Both the position numbers and the translations under genes were made by a program. A stretch of 64,000 bases of DNA, taken from positions 682,001 through 746,000 of the forward strand of contig NZ_LVEN01000027.1 in NCBI RefSeq assembly GCF_001686925.1. Reading direction: 5' to 3'. Positions 37,251 to 45,029 of the stretch are shown here, one piece after another. The DNA comes from Flavobacterium piscis (lineage in GTDB: Bacteria > Bacteroidota > Bacteroidia > Flavobacteriales > Flavobacteriaceae). Position 1 is the first letter of the stretch. Every line of letters begins with the position of its first letter. A model generated the notes under the pieces. The model searched no databases. It was given only the letters and a program-made list of their open reading frames with translations, and was not told the origin of the DNA.

Positions 37251-38129
37251 ATGAAAGAGAAGATAATAAGAGAAGTTTCGAGTTTTAATAACGAACTGAA
37301 ACTGCAGGGATTTAAAGCATTCCAGATAGAAGATGATGGTGCAGAAACCAGAACGTACAGCAGAAAGGAGTTCTATAAAATCTGCCTGACAACAGGTAAA
37401 AGCAAGATTCATTATTCTGATAGGACCTATGAGCAGGAGGGTACGATTCTTTTTTTTGGAAATCCTCATATTCCATATTCATGGGAAACTATTTCAACAA
37501 CTTATACGGGTTATACTATTTTATTTTCAGAAGAGTTTTTTAAAAACGCCGAACGTTCTGAAAGTCTGCAGCAATCGTCTTTTTTTAAAATTGGCGGAAC
37601 ACCTGTTTTGAAAATCACAGAACAGCAAAGAGGTTTTCTTAATACTATTTTTCATAAAATGATTACCGAACAGGAAAGTGATTATGCTTTTAAAGATGAG
37701 CTGATTCGCAATTATATCAGTCTCATTATACATGAATCGCTAAAGATGGAACCTTCTGAGCATTTCGAACAAAATAAGAATGCCTCTACCAGATTGTCAT
37801 CTGTATTTTTGGAATTATTGGAAAGACAATTTCCAATTGAAACTACTTCTAATCCACTTCAATTAAGAACAGCCCAACATTATGCCCAACATCTGAATGT
37901 GCATGTCAATTACCTGAATCGAGCTGTAAAAGAAGTTACAGGAAAATCGACCACGACTCATATTACAGAGCGAATCATCACAGAAGCCAAAGCACTCTTA
38001 CTTCATACTGATTGGAGTGTATCTGAAATTGGTTACGCACTTGGGTTTGATTATCCAACCTACTTCAATAATTTCTTCAAAAAAAATACGGGTACCAATC
38101 CGTCCGCATTTCGTCAGGCAGAAGTTTGA
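37251..38129 (+). CDS. AraC family transcriptional regulator
   Basis: ATG at 37251 (MKEKIIREVSSF) is preferred over TTG at 37230. 292 residues: an N-terminal cupin-like sensor (about 1-165, including LFFGNPHIPYSWE) and a C-terminal AraC DNA-binding domain (about 195-290, with HYAQHLNVHVNYLNRAVKEVTGKSTTTHI and SVSEIGYALGFDYPTYFNNFFKKNTG). It stands first in a row of four plus-strand genes and probably controls them. The acetyltransferase gene starts 85 bp downstream. Confidence 0.9.
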   Translation: MKEKIIREVSSFNNELKLQGFKAFQIEDDGAETRTYSRKEFYKICLTTGKSKIHYSDRTYEQEGTILFFGNPHIPYSWETISTTYTGYTILFSEEFFKNAERSESLQQSSFFKIGGTPVLKITEQQRGFLNTIFHKMITEQESDYAFKDELIRNYISLIIHESLKMEPSEHFEQNKNASTRLSSVFLELLERQFPIETTSNPLQLRTAQHYAQHLNVHVNYLNRAVKEVTGKSTTTHITERIITEAKALLLHTDWSVSEIGYALGFDYPTYFNNFFKKNTGTNPSAFRQAEV

Positions 38130-38214
38130 ATTTCTTAATCTTTGGTTTGAAAATCGTTACTACCTTGCTTAAAGGCAGTCTTACCTTTGTATCTGGTTAT
38201 TTAATTCAAATATT

Positions 38215-38805
38215 ATGTCAGATTCAAACTCTATTTTCGATGCCGCACCATTTCAAAAAGATATTTTTGAGAGACTTTTAATCGGTGAAACCATACTTCC
38301 TAATGATTCGCAAATAGGCAGATTGAGAGCCGAAGCATTCGCTGTGAAAGCATTACTTAATCAGATGAATAATGCTGTAAATCCTGAAGAAATCACGCAG
38401 ATACTAAGCAGAATCTTAGATAAAGAACTTCAGGATGTTACTGTATTTACACCTCTTCATATCAATTGCGGAAAACATATTACAATTGGTAAAAACGTAT
38501 TTATCAATTTTGACTGCACCTTTTTGGCATTGGGTGGAATTACCATTGAAGACGATGTTTTAATAGGCCCTAAAGTCAGCCTCATTACCGAAAATCATCC
38601 GCTAAATCCTGAGGAAAGAAAAGGACTAACAGGTAAACCAATTCTCATCAAAAAAAATGCATGGATTGGTGCCAATGCTACGATTTTACCCGGCGTAACA
38701 ATTGGAGAAAATGCAGTTGTCGCAGCAGGAGCAGTAGTCTCTAAAGATGTTCCAGATAATACTATTGTTGGCGGAATTCCGGCAAAATTCATTAAAAATG
38801 TTTAA
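38215..38805 (+). CDS. Sugar O-acetyltransferase (Maa/NodL/LacA type)
   Basis: 196 residues. The N-terminal helical region ([27 protein letters not shown]) is followed by a left-handed beta-helix of hexapeptide repeats ([68 protein letters not shown]). His in ENHPLNP is the catalytic residue of this family. Members transfer acetyl from acetyl-CoA to maltose, galactosides or chitooligosaccharides. It is co-directional with the genes at 38823 and 39354 with short gaps (17 and 48 bp), which suggests an operon. Confidence 0.92.
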   Translation: MSDSNSIFDAAPFQKDIFERLLIGETILPNDSQIGRLRAEAFAVKALLNQMNNAVNPEEITQILSRILDKELQDVTVFTPLHINCGKHITIGKNVFINFDCTFLALGGITIEDDVLIGPKVSLITENHPLNPEERKGLTGKPILIKKNAWIGANATILPGVTIGENAVVAAGAVVSKDVPDNTIVGGIPAKFIKNV

Positions 38806-38822
38806 CCTTAAAAGAGATAATT

Positions 38823-39305
38823 ATGAAACTGAAATCTTTAGTGACAGTTATCGCTATGCTTTTTGCTTTTTCTTTTTGTAGTGCAAGTTGCAGCAATGAT
38901 AACGAAAGAGCACCAAGAGAAAATAATGAGAATGGAAATAACGATACTATTTCAACAATTAAGATGAAAATTACAATTGGTACAACAGTTTTTACGGCAA
39001 CATTGTATAACAATCCAAGTGCAGCAGAATTGAAAGCAATGCTCCCGCTGACCCTAAATATGACCGAATTTAATGGTAATGAAAAGTACTATGATTTCCC
39101 TGGTTCGTTTTCAGTAAATGCTTCAGTTGGAGGAGATATCAAAGCGGGCGATTTAATGCTTTACGGGGACAATGTGCTGGTGCTTTTTTATAAAAATTTC
39201 AACACTTCCTATCGGTATACAAAGCTTGGGTATATCGACAATCCAACGGGTCTTGCTACTGCACTGGGTGCCGGAAATGTAGCTGTGAAACTTGAAAACA
39301 ATTAA
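38823..39305 (+). CDS. Lipoprotein with cyclophilin-like domain
   Basis: 160 residues. The signal peptide ends at a lipobox-like SFCSASC (lipid Cys about 21). A low-complexity linker (NDNERAPRENNENGNND) precedes a cyclophilin-like fold domain (about 42-160: ITIGTTVFTATLYNNPSAAELKAMLPL, FSVNASVGGDIKAGDLMLYGD, VLFYKNFNTSYRYTKLGYI). Stand-alone proteins of this domain have no established enzymatic role. In the surrounding operon it may bind a small ligand at the periplasmic face. Confidence 0.8.
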   Translation: MKLKSLVTVIAMLFAFSFCSASCSNDNERAPRENNENGNNDTISTIKMKITIGTTVFTATLYNNPSAAELKAMLPLTLNMTEFNGNEKYYDFPGSFSVNASVGGDIKAGDLMLYGDNVLVLFYKNFNTSYRYTKLGYIDNPTGLATALGAGNVAVKLENN

Positions 39306-39353
39306 AATTAAATTATTAGGAAAAATATAAGTTTAAAAATAATTCAAAAGAAA

Positions 39354-40400
39354 ATGAAAAAAATATTAGCAATCGCAATATTATTCCTGATAACAGGGCT
39401 TGTATCTGCACAAAAAGTACAATCAAATTTAGAAAAAATGAATACATCAAAAGAACATTATACATTTCAACTTAGTGACAAAGTGATACGCCAAAAAGTG
39501 AGCTTCAAAAATCGTTACGGCATTACTTTAAGTGGTGATTTATATCTTCCGAAAAATACAGGAAACGAAAAATTGTCTGCATTAGCCATCAGCGGACCGT
39601 TTGGAGCGGTGAAACAACAATCGTCTGGATTATATGCCAACCAAATGGCAGAACGCGGTTTTGTAGCTTTGGCTTTTGACCCATCTTATACAGGTGAAAG
39701 TGGGGGCGAACCACGAAATCTGGCCTCTCCCGAAATCAATACAGAAGATTTCAGCGCTGCGGTTGATTTTTTAGGATTACAAGAAAAGGTAGACAGAAAT
39801 AAAATTGGTATCATCGGGATTTGTGGTTTTGGCGGTTTTGCTTTAAATGCTACTGCTATTGATAAACGAGTAAAAGCCGTTGCTGCGACAAGTTTGTATG
39901 ATATGACCAGGGTAATGTCGAAAGGATATAATGATTCAGTAACTCTGGAACAAAGAACCAAATCATTGGAGAATTTAGGTCAGCAACGTTGGAAAGATGC
40001 CGAAAACGGAAAACCGGCAGATGGTCCAAGAAATTTGCCGGAAAAATTGAAAGGCGATGAACCACAATTTGTAAAAGAATATTTTGATTATTACAGAACG
40101 CCCCGTGGTTTTCAAGTCAATTCTGTGAATTCAAATGGAGCTTGGCTGATAACCAATCCGATCTCTTTTATGAATATGCCAATATTAGCTTATGTAAAAG
40201 AAATTTCGCCACGACCAATGCTTTTGATCGCGGGAGAAAAGGCGCACTCAAGATATTTTAGTGAAGATATTTTTAAAGTGGCAAATGAACCAAAAGAATT
40301 AATAATTATCCCAAATGCAGTTCACGTTGATTTGTATGACAAAGTAGAGGTAATTCCTTTTGATAAATTAGATGATTTTTTTAAAGAACATTTGAAATAA
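39354..40400 (+). CDS. Secreted alpha/beta hydrolase, dienelactone hydrolase-like
   Basis: 348 residues with a signal peptide (about 1-20). The fold has an oxyanion segment SALAISGPFGAVKQQSSG, strand AFDPSYTGESGG and a nucleophile elbow GIIGICGFGGFAL in which the nucleophile position is cysteine (Cys157), as in dienelactone hydrolase, rather than serine. The catalytic His is in NAVHVDLYD near residue 325. Relatives are often annotated as DUF1100 or xylan-esterase-like hydrolases. It ends the four-gene group, and a perfect terminator hairpin follows. Confidence 0.85.
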   Translation: MKKILAIAILFLITGLVSAQKVQSNLEKMNTSKEHYTFQLSDKVIRQKVSFKNRYGITLSGDLYLPKNTGNEKLSALAISGPFGAVKQQSSGLYANQMAERGFVALAFDPSYTGESGGEPRNLASPEINTEDFSAAVDFLGLQEKVDRNKIGIIGICGFGGFALNATAIDKRVKAVAATSLYDMTRVMSKGYNDSVTLEQRTKSLENLGQQRWKDAENGKPADGPRNLPEKLKGDEPQFVKEYFDYYRTPRGFQVNSVNSNGAWLITNPISFMNMPILAYVKEISPRPMLLIAGEKAHSRYFSEDIFKVANEPKELIIIPNAVHVDLYDKVEVIPFDKLDDFFKEHLK

Positions 40401-40414
40401 AAACCAGATCAAAA

Positions 40415-40440
40415 AAACCGTTGATGAATATCAACGGTTT
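40415..40440. terminator. Bidirectional intrinsic terminator
   Basis: AAACCGTTGAT (40415-40425) and ATCAACGGTTT (40430-40440), perfect 11-bp stem with a 4-nt loop, between convergent genes (hydrolase + and NTF2-like -). Confidence 0.88.
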
Positions 40441-40452
40441 CTATATTTAAAA

Positions 40453-40914
40453 CTAATTCAGAGCATCATTTACAGTTTGGCTATCGACAAACTGTTCGAA
40501 ACTGATAATTTTACTATCTTTCAGTTTCCAAATGTGAGCCACTTTGGCGGTGAATGATTTACCTGTAATTTTATAAGTTCCCGTGTAAGTTCCGTAAGCG
40601 ACTACTTTATCATCGCTGGCAACATAATCTTCAGGAGTAAATTTGTAATCAATCCATTCGCTTCCTAATCGGTGAAAGACATTTTTGGTTACATTTTCTA
40701 AGCCAATGTAAGTTCCTGCATACGGAAAACCTTTAGCTTCTGTCCACGAAATATCTTCGACAACATATTTAGCCAAATTTCGACCATTTTCTTCCGAAGT
40801 TTTTCCTTCGTAAGTGCTTTTAACTATTTCAAGATTTGTCATTGTCTTTTTGTTTAAAGAACAGCCTGACAATACAAAGAGTGCCGTCAGGCTGTAAATG
40901 ATTGATTTTACCAT
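40453..40914 (-). CDS. NTF2/SnoaL-like lipoprotein
   Basis: 153 residues. Signal peptide with lipobox LSGC (Cys18). The rest forms an NTF2-like cone (ARYVVEDISWTEAKG-like strand order, GTYIGLENVTKNVFHRLG, VVAYGTYTGTYKITGKSFTAKVAHIWKLKDSKIISFEQFVD). It overlaps the 3' end of the MBL gene by 7 bp (stop and start share 40908-40914), so the two are translationally coupled and probably work on the same compound. Substrate unknown. Confidence 0.83.
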   Translation of the reverse strand: MVKSIIYSLTALFVLSGCSLNKKTMTNLEIVKSTYEGKTSEENGRNLAKYVVEDISWTEAKGFPYAGTYIGLENVTKNVFHRLGSEWIDYKFTPEDYVASDDKVVAYGTYTGTYKITGKSFTAKVAHIWKLKDSKIISFEQFVDSQTVNDALN

Positions 40915-41798
40915 TTCATTTCTCCAGTATTCACTTTTGCACCAATCATTAAGGCAGTTTCAAAAGTAAGTGTTGGATATTTTGTTTTCAAAGCGGTAAT
41001 TAAAGCTTCTGATGTTTTATTGGTTTTCAAAGCCTCTTCGTAGAATTGAATGTAACTTTTGGTGTGATTTACAGCAGCGATATCAAATGGAGAATTGGAA
41101 TTGGCATGAGCCGGAATTACAATTTCAGGTTTTAAAGCCGAGATTTTATCTAATACGGCAATCCAGTTTTTGCGGGCTTCAGCAGTTTGAGCATCCGCCA
41201 TCCAAAGATGAAAACTAGTTCCAAAAACATTAATTCCGCCCAGAACTGCTTTGATAGAAGGAATCCATACAAAAGTTTTATTCGGAAATTCTTCCAAACC
41301 AACGATTTCTAATTTCTGACCTTCCAGTTCAATGCTATTTCCTTTTAAAACTTGCGGCAAAACAACATTTGACGTAATAGCTTTACCTAATCGTTCGCCC
41401 CAAACGTCTAGTTTTTTTTGCGCCGAAGCCTTAATTGCTTCTACAGAAGCAGGTGATGCATAAGCAACTACATCCGGGAAATATTTTTTAAATATTTCCA
41501 ATCCAAAATAGTAATCAGGATCTGCATGAGAAACAAAGATGGTGGTTAATTTTTTGCCACTTGTTTTAATCTCCTGCGCTACTTTTTCGGCATCCGCCAA
41601 AGTAAATTGAGCGTCAATCAAAATTGCATCTGTCTTTCCGGAAACGATTACCGATGCTACGCCAAAACTGTTTTCTGATGCGTTGTAAACCTGAAGTTTT
41701 AAATCTTTAGTTTCAATTGTTTTAAAACCTTGTGCTTGTGATTCCATATTAAATAAAATTAAAATTGTTATAAATACTCTCGAGATAGTTTGTTTCAT
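40908..41798 (-). CDS. MBL-fold metallo-hydrolase, atypical metal motif
   Basis: 296 residues with a signal peptide (about 1-22). The fold is metallo-beta-lactamase-like (DAILIDAQFTLADA, TIFVSHADPDYYFGL), but the HxHxDH motif reads His91-Ala-Asp93-Pro-Asp95-Tyr, so the second and last histidines are missing. IPAHANSN supplies a later His. This variant occurs in a branch of Bacteroidota and proteobacterial MBL proteins of unknown substrate. Coupled with the NTF2-like gene downstream; a 16-bp perfect palindrome lies 58 bp upstream of the start. Confidence 0.83.
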   Translation of the reverse strand: MKQTISRVFITILILFNMESQAQGFKTIETKDLKLQVYNASENSFGVASVIVSGKTDAILIDAQFTLADAEKVAQEIKTSGKKLTTIFVSHADPDYYFGLEIFKKYFPDVVAYASPASVEAIKASAQKKLDVWGERLGKAITSNVVLPQVLKGNSIELEGQKLEIVGLEEFPNKTFVWIPSIKAVLGGINVFGTSFHLWMADAQTAEARKNWIAVLDKISALKPEIVIPAHANSNSPFDIAAVNHTKSYIQFYEEALKTNKTSEALITALKTKYPTLTFETALMIGAKVNTGEMKW

Positions 41799-41855
41799 TG
41801 CTTATGCTGGTTTAAATTAACACTGCAAAGATGGAACGTAATGCGATCTCAAAAC

Positions 41856-41871
41856 ATTAAACTAGTTTAAT
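41856..41871. promoter_or_regulatory. Perfect 16-bp palindrome ATTAAACTAGTTTAAT upstream of the MBL gene
   Basis: Perfect inverted repeat centred 65 bp upstream of the MBL start (41798) and just downstream of the Crp/Fnr gene end (41888). A dimeric regulator, perhaps the Crp/Fnr protein, could bind here. Chance AT-rich symmetry is the alternative. Confidence 0.4.
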
Positions 41872-41887
41872 AAATAAAAGGAAAAAC

Positions 41888-42469
41888 TTATTTTTTGACA
41901 GCTATTTTCTTTCGAATATTACTCAAAAAAACATTGGTAATTCCCAGATAGGCAGCTATCTGTATGTTAGAAAGCCGTTGTATTAGCTGTGGGTATTTTT
42001 CTATAAATTCTATATAGCGGGATTCTGCTGTTTTACTAAGGTTATCTATCATTCTTCGTTGAAGGGCAACGTGCGTTTTTTGTGTCATTACCCGAAATAG
42101 CTTTTCAATTTTAGGCAAATTAGTATAAGCAAACTCCTTATCTTTTTTAGAAATCACAAGCACTTCGCTGTCTTCGAGTGCTTCTATGAAAAGTTGTGAA
42201 GGGGTTTCAGTAGTAAAACTATCAATATCAGTAATCCACCAATTTTCAATAGCAAAATAGAGTATTTGTTCAAAACCATTTTTATCAATATGATAAACCC
42301 GAAAAAGTCCTTTGGTAACAAAACCTTCAAATTTGCAAATCTCGCCTTCTCTGAGTAAGAAGTTTTTTTTAGGAATTAACTTTTGCTCAAATAAATTGCA
42401 AAAATCTTCTATTTCATTTTCTGAAAGAGAAATATGTTGAGCAATATTTTGTTTTAAAAGTGCTTTCAT
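41888..42469 (-). CDS. Crp/Fnr family regulator
   Basis: The ATG at 42469 (MKALLKQNI) is preferred because any further-upstream start would lie within a 37-bp hairpin. 193 residues: cNMP-binding-like barrel (IPKKNFLLREGEICKFEGFVTKGLFRVYHID) and a C-terminal HTH (LSNIQIAAYLGITNVFLSNIRKK). It precedes the MBL/NTF2 pair on the same strand (89 bp) and may control it. Confidence 0.87.
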   Translation of the reverse strand: MKALLKQNIAQHISLSENEIEDFCNLFEQKLIPKKNFLLREGEICKFEGFVTKGLFRVYHIDKNGFEQILYFAIENWWITDIDSFTTETPSQLFIEALEDSEVLVISKKDKEFAYTNLPKIEKLFRVMTQKTHVALQRRMIDNLSKTAESRYIEFIEKYPQLIQRLSNIQIAAYLGITNVFLSNIRKKIAVKK

Positions 42470-42473
42470 ATAA

Positions 42474-42510
42474 AAGGCTAAAAAATGCTTGAGAAGCATT
42501 TTTTAGCCTT
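42474..42510. terminator. Perfect 17-bp hairpin abutting the Crp/Fnr start codon
   Basis: Arms 42474-42490 and 42494-42510 are exact complements with a 3-nt loop (GAG). On the minus strand it could end the sheath-PAAR transcript, since T-rich stem sequence precedes TTTTAT, but it sits only 4 bp before the ATG of the Crp/Fnr gene, where it would also hide the ribosome-binding region. See findings. Confidence 0.7.
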
Positions 42511-42610
42511 GCTAAGGTACATAAATATTTAAATAAAAGGATTCGAACCTTAAAATTGAAACCTGTGTATTTCCTGTATATATAATTTTTCCAGACCTTT
42601 ATCTGTTGTA

Positions 42611-42952
42611 TTATCCACCTATTATAACATTAAATGCTCCAATGATAATTGTTCCCCCATGAGCGGTTTTATCTCCTATTCTCGCAGCAGGTATACCGCA
42701 TATCATAACCGTTGCCGATCCTGTAATGATAGAATCTGGAGGTTCTACACAAACCAGCATATCTCCAACTCTGGCGGCGGGCAGTCCTGCTATTAAAACT
42801 GTAGAAGCACCTGGGCCTACTATAGGCCCGCCTACATGGGGAATTGGCGGCAGCCCGGGAGTAATGTTAATAGGGATTATAGGTATAAAAATGGATTTTC
42901 CGTTACAGTCTTTGTTTTTTGATAACGAGTTTCTTATTTCGAGTGGTACAAT
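42611..42952 (-). CDS. PAAR-domain spike-tip protein, without an ordinary start codon
   Basis: The minus-strand frame encodes PGLPPIPHVGGPIVGPGA, then LIAGLPAARVGDMLVCV, DSIITGSATVMICGIPAARIGDKTAHGGT and a final IIIGAFNVIIGG: three PAAR-type hairpins with two PAAR tetrapeptides, as in proteins that cap the spike of type VI or other contractile injection machines. The open frame runs from 42976, bounded upstream by a TAG, and has no ATG, GTG or TTG before the domain; ATT at 42952 is a possible non-canonical start giving 113 residues. The gene follows the sheath gene by 67 bp on the same strand. The N-terminus therefore may be damaged or misread. Confidence 0.7.
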   Translation of the reverse strand: MVPLEIRNSLSKNKDCNGKSIFIPIIPINITPGLPPIPHVGGPIVGPGASTVLIAGLPAARVGDMLVCVEPPDSIITGSATVMICGIPAARIGDKTAHGGTIIIGAFNVIIGG

Positions 42953-43019
42953 TCTGTTCCGAGATTTACTTCGAATCTAAACTTTAAATTAAAATTCGCT
43001 TATTGGAGTAATTATTTAA

Positions 43020-44597
43020 TTAACTAGAAGTTGCCATTTGCTGTTGAAATGTCAAAACAATAAATTCAGCAGGATGAACAAGAGCGACTTTTATTGTTAC
43101 ATTCATATAACCCTTTAAAAGATCATCTGGAGTCATTGTCGAGCCCAAACCGCATGCTACAGAAAAAGCGTCAGAAGCACTGGCTCCCTGCAAACCTCCT
43201 TGTTTCCAGATTGAAGTAAGAAAACTACTTATCATAGCAATTACAGCTTGCCAGGTGTTTTTATCATTAGGCTGAAATGCGTACGCCTGAGCAGCGAGTT
43301 TACAAGATTGTTCTAAGAATATTACCGTTCTTCTCACTGGAATATACCTCCAATCAAGGCTGTTTCCGTCTAGTGTTCTTGCTCCCCAGATTAGAATCCC
43401 CAATCCGTTAAATGTTCTAATGGCATTGATAGATTTACCAGACACGGGATCGATGTTTAAATTGGCTTGCTGACTTTCTGAAAGGGAAATAGGCAATGAT
43501 ACTACACCAACAATTGAAGTATTTGCAGGTGCTTGCCATGGCCCAATAGAATTATCTACTGTTGTAATAACTCCTGCAATACCTCCGCTTGGAGGAAGAA
43601 TATTAGCAGCAGTGACGATGTGTTTAATCATCAAGGAATAAGTCTGGCTTGCATTAAGAAGCGCATTGTGATTTTGCGCCACAGTCAAAGTGCTTGCCGG
43701 ATTTTGAATATTGGCAATAATTGAGGCAACGGCAGAATTAGGTGAGCTTGGAGGATTAAGAATAGCTTCAAGCTGTTTTAAATCTCCACCAAATAAAGTA
43801 GTGTAATCAATATCAGAATTTTGCATTATCGTCGTTCCTGTAAAAGGATAATATGCCGTTCCGTAGCTTAATCCAACAGAACCCGTGTACATTCTGAAGT
43901 TTGTAATGTCTTGAGTATATAAAACAGGATCTGGGGCGTCACCGCCAATAATGTCGAACAGGCACATTGCCGTTTTCATTTGTGCAGCCTGAAGAAGCAT
44001 TGACTGCATTAATGTTCCATTGTCTTCTAAGCTTAATAAAGTGGCTTCGGGACAAATGTACATTGTTGGTTCCTGTTCATTTATCAATAAAGAAAGGCCT
44101 TTAGTCAAATCATTCAGCTGCACATTTAGGTTTACAAGCGGAACTCCAAGAGCCGCTGGTTTTTTTGATGGAGGTCCGTAACTGCCTACAGAAACTATAT
44201 AAGCATCTCCACCGCCATTTTCGTAAAAAAGCCTTACGCTGTTATATAAATAGTAAACCGTGTCAGGATCTGGAACTATTGAATAATAGGTTCCTGCAAT
44301 GAGCATGTAGTCTCCCTTTAGTGGCTGGCTTTTTTCAGCCGCCAAATAGTATTCAGGCTTGTACTGTTTAGAAATATTTGCAGGTGCAGGGGGATCTGGC
44401 AAACAGAAAAAAGCCTGAAAATCACCAAATGAAGTGATTTTTACTGGCACATTTGTATACGATTTTCCTTCGTAAGCAGCCTGAGGTGTGTACCCTATAA
44501 ATGCTGGTACTGCGGTAGGAATTCCAACAACAGAATTGGGAAAAGCATTTAATTCTTGAATGTAAACACCAGGAGTTTGAATGGTAGATAAATTCAT
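43020..44597 (-). CDS. Phage-type contractile tail sheath protein
   Basis: 525 residues. N-terminus TPGVYIQELNAFPNSVVGIPTAVPAFIGYT is diagnostic of the tail sheath family (PF04984 type). The middle (ENGGGDAYIVSVGSYG) and C-terminus (AIRTFNGLGILIWGARTLDGNSLDWRYIPVRR, FLEQSCKLAAQAYAFQPNDKNTW) match the conserved subtilisin-like and C-terminal sheath domains. Sheath subunits polymerise around a tube and contract to drive it through a membrane. Here it is followed only by a PAAR gene; no tube, baseplate, ATPase or tape-measure gene was seen in the window. It may serve machinery encoded elsewhere. Confidence 0.93.
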   Translation of the reverse strand: MNLSTIQTPGVYIQELNAFPNSVVGIPTAVPAFIGYTPQAAYEGKSYTNVPVKITSFGDFQAFFCLPDPPAPANISKQYKPEYYLAAEKSQPLKGDYMLIAGTYYSIVPDPDTVYYLYNSVRLFYENGGGDAYIVSVGSYGPPSKKPAALGVPLVNLNVQLNDLTKGLSLLINEQEPTMYICPEATLLSLEDNGTLMQSMLLQAAQMKTAMCLFDIIGGDAPDPVLYTQDITNFRMYTGSVGLSYGTAYYPFTGTTIMQNSDIDYTTLFGGDLKQLEAILNPPSSPNSAVASIIANIQNPASTLTVAQNHNALLNASQTYSLMIKHIVTAANILPPSGGIAGVITTVDNSIGPWQAPANTSIVGVVSLPISLSESQQANLNIDPVSGKSINAIRTFNGLGILIWGARTLDGNSLDWRYIPVRRTVIFLEQSCKLAAQAYAFQPNDKNTWQAVIAMISSFLTSIWKQGGLQGASASDAFSVACGLGSTMTPDDLLKGYMNVTIKVALVHPAEFIVLTFQQQMATSS

Positions 44598-45029
44598 TGA
44601 TTTTTGTTTTAGCAGTTTTTTATTATAATACTAAAGTACTTTGAATAAATGTTTTGGGAGTACGTATTTTTACCTGTTTTTAGTGAAACAGCTTGTTTTC
44701 AGGTATTGACAAAAAACTTATTTCCTGATTAAGGAAAATAACACGATTTCTGCGCTAGATTTACTATTGGCAAATATAATTAGATTTTATATCAGCAGTT
44801 TTTTTATTATTTTGGACTGCAGCAGGAATATAATAATATCAAGTTGCTGGTTCCAAAATCTTTATTATACGGAATACCGTAAAAAACTTACAAATAATTG
44901 AGTTATATTGCAGCTGGTATTTATATAATTTGTAAATAATGTTGGCAGGAATTTTTATTGAATACAGTAGGAATCAAACACTAAGAAAAATTGGCATTAA
45001 TTAAAAAAAATAAGCTCAGCTCCATTTAA
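44598..45029. other. Intergenic region between sheath and DUF6734-like genes
   Basis: 432 bp between divergent genes. No gene of more than about 20 codons, no clear hairpin and no clear TAnnTTTG promoter element was seen. Confidence 0.45.

Noticed and set aside
42537..42551. tRNA T-arm-like AAGGTTCGAATCCTT on the minus strand
   Set aside because: Only the T-arm-like 15-mer is present; no acceptor, D-arm or anticodon stem can be found around it.
42726..42980. 84-codon plus-strand frame opposite the PAAR gene
   Set aside because: It is the complement of a frame with clear PAAR repeats; the Gly/Pro richness is a by-product of those codons.
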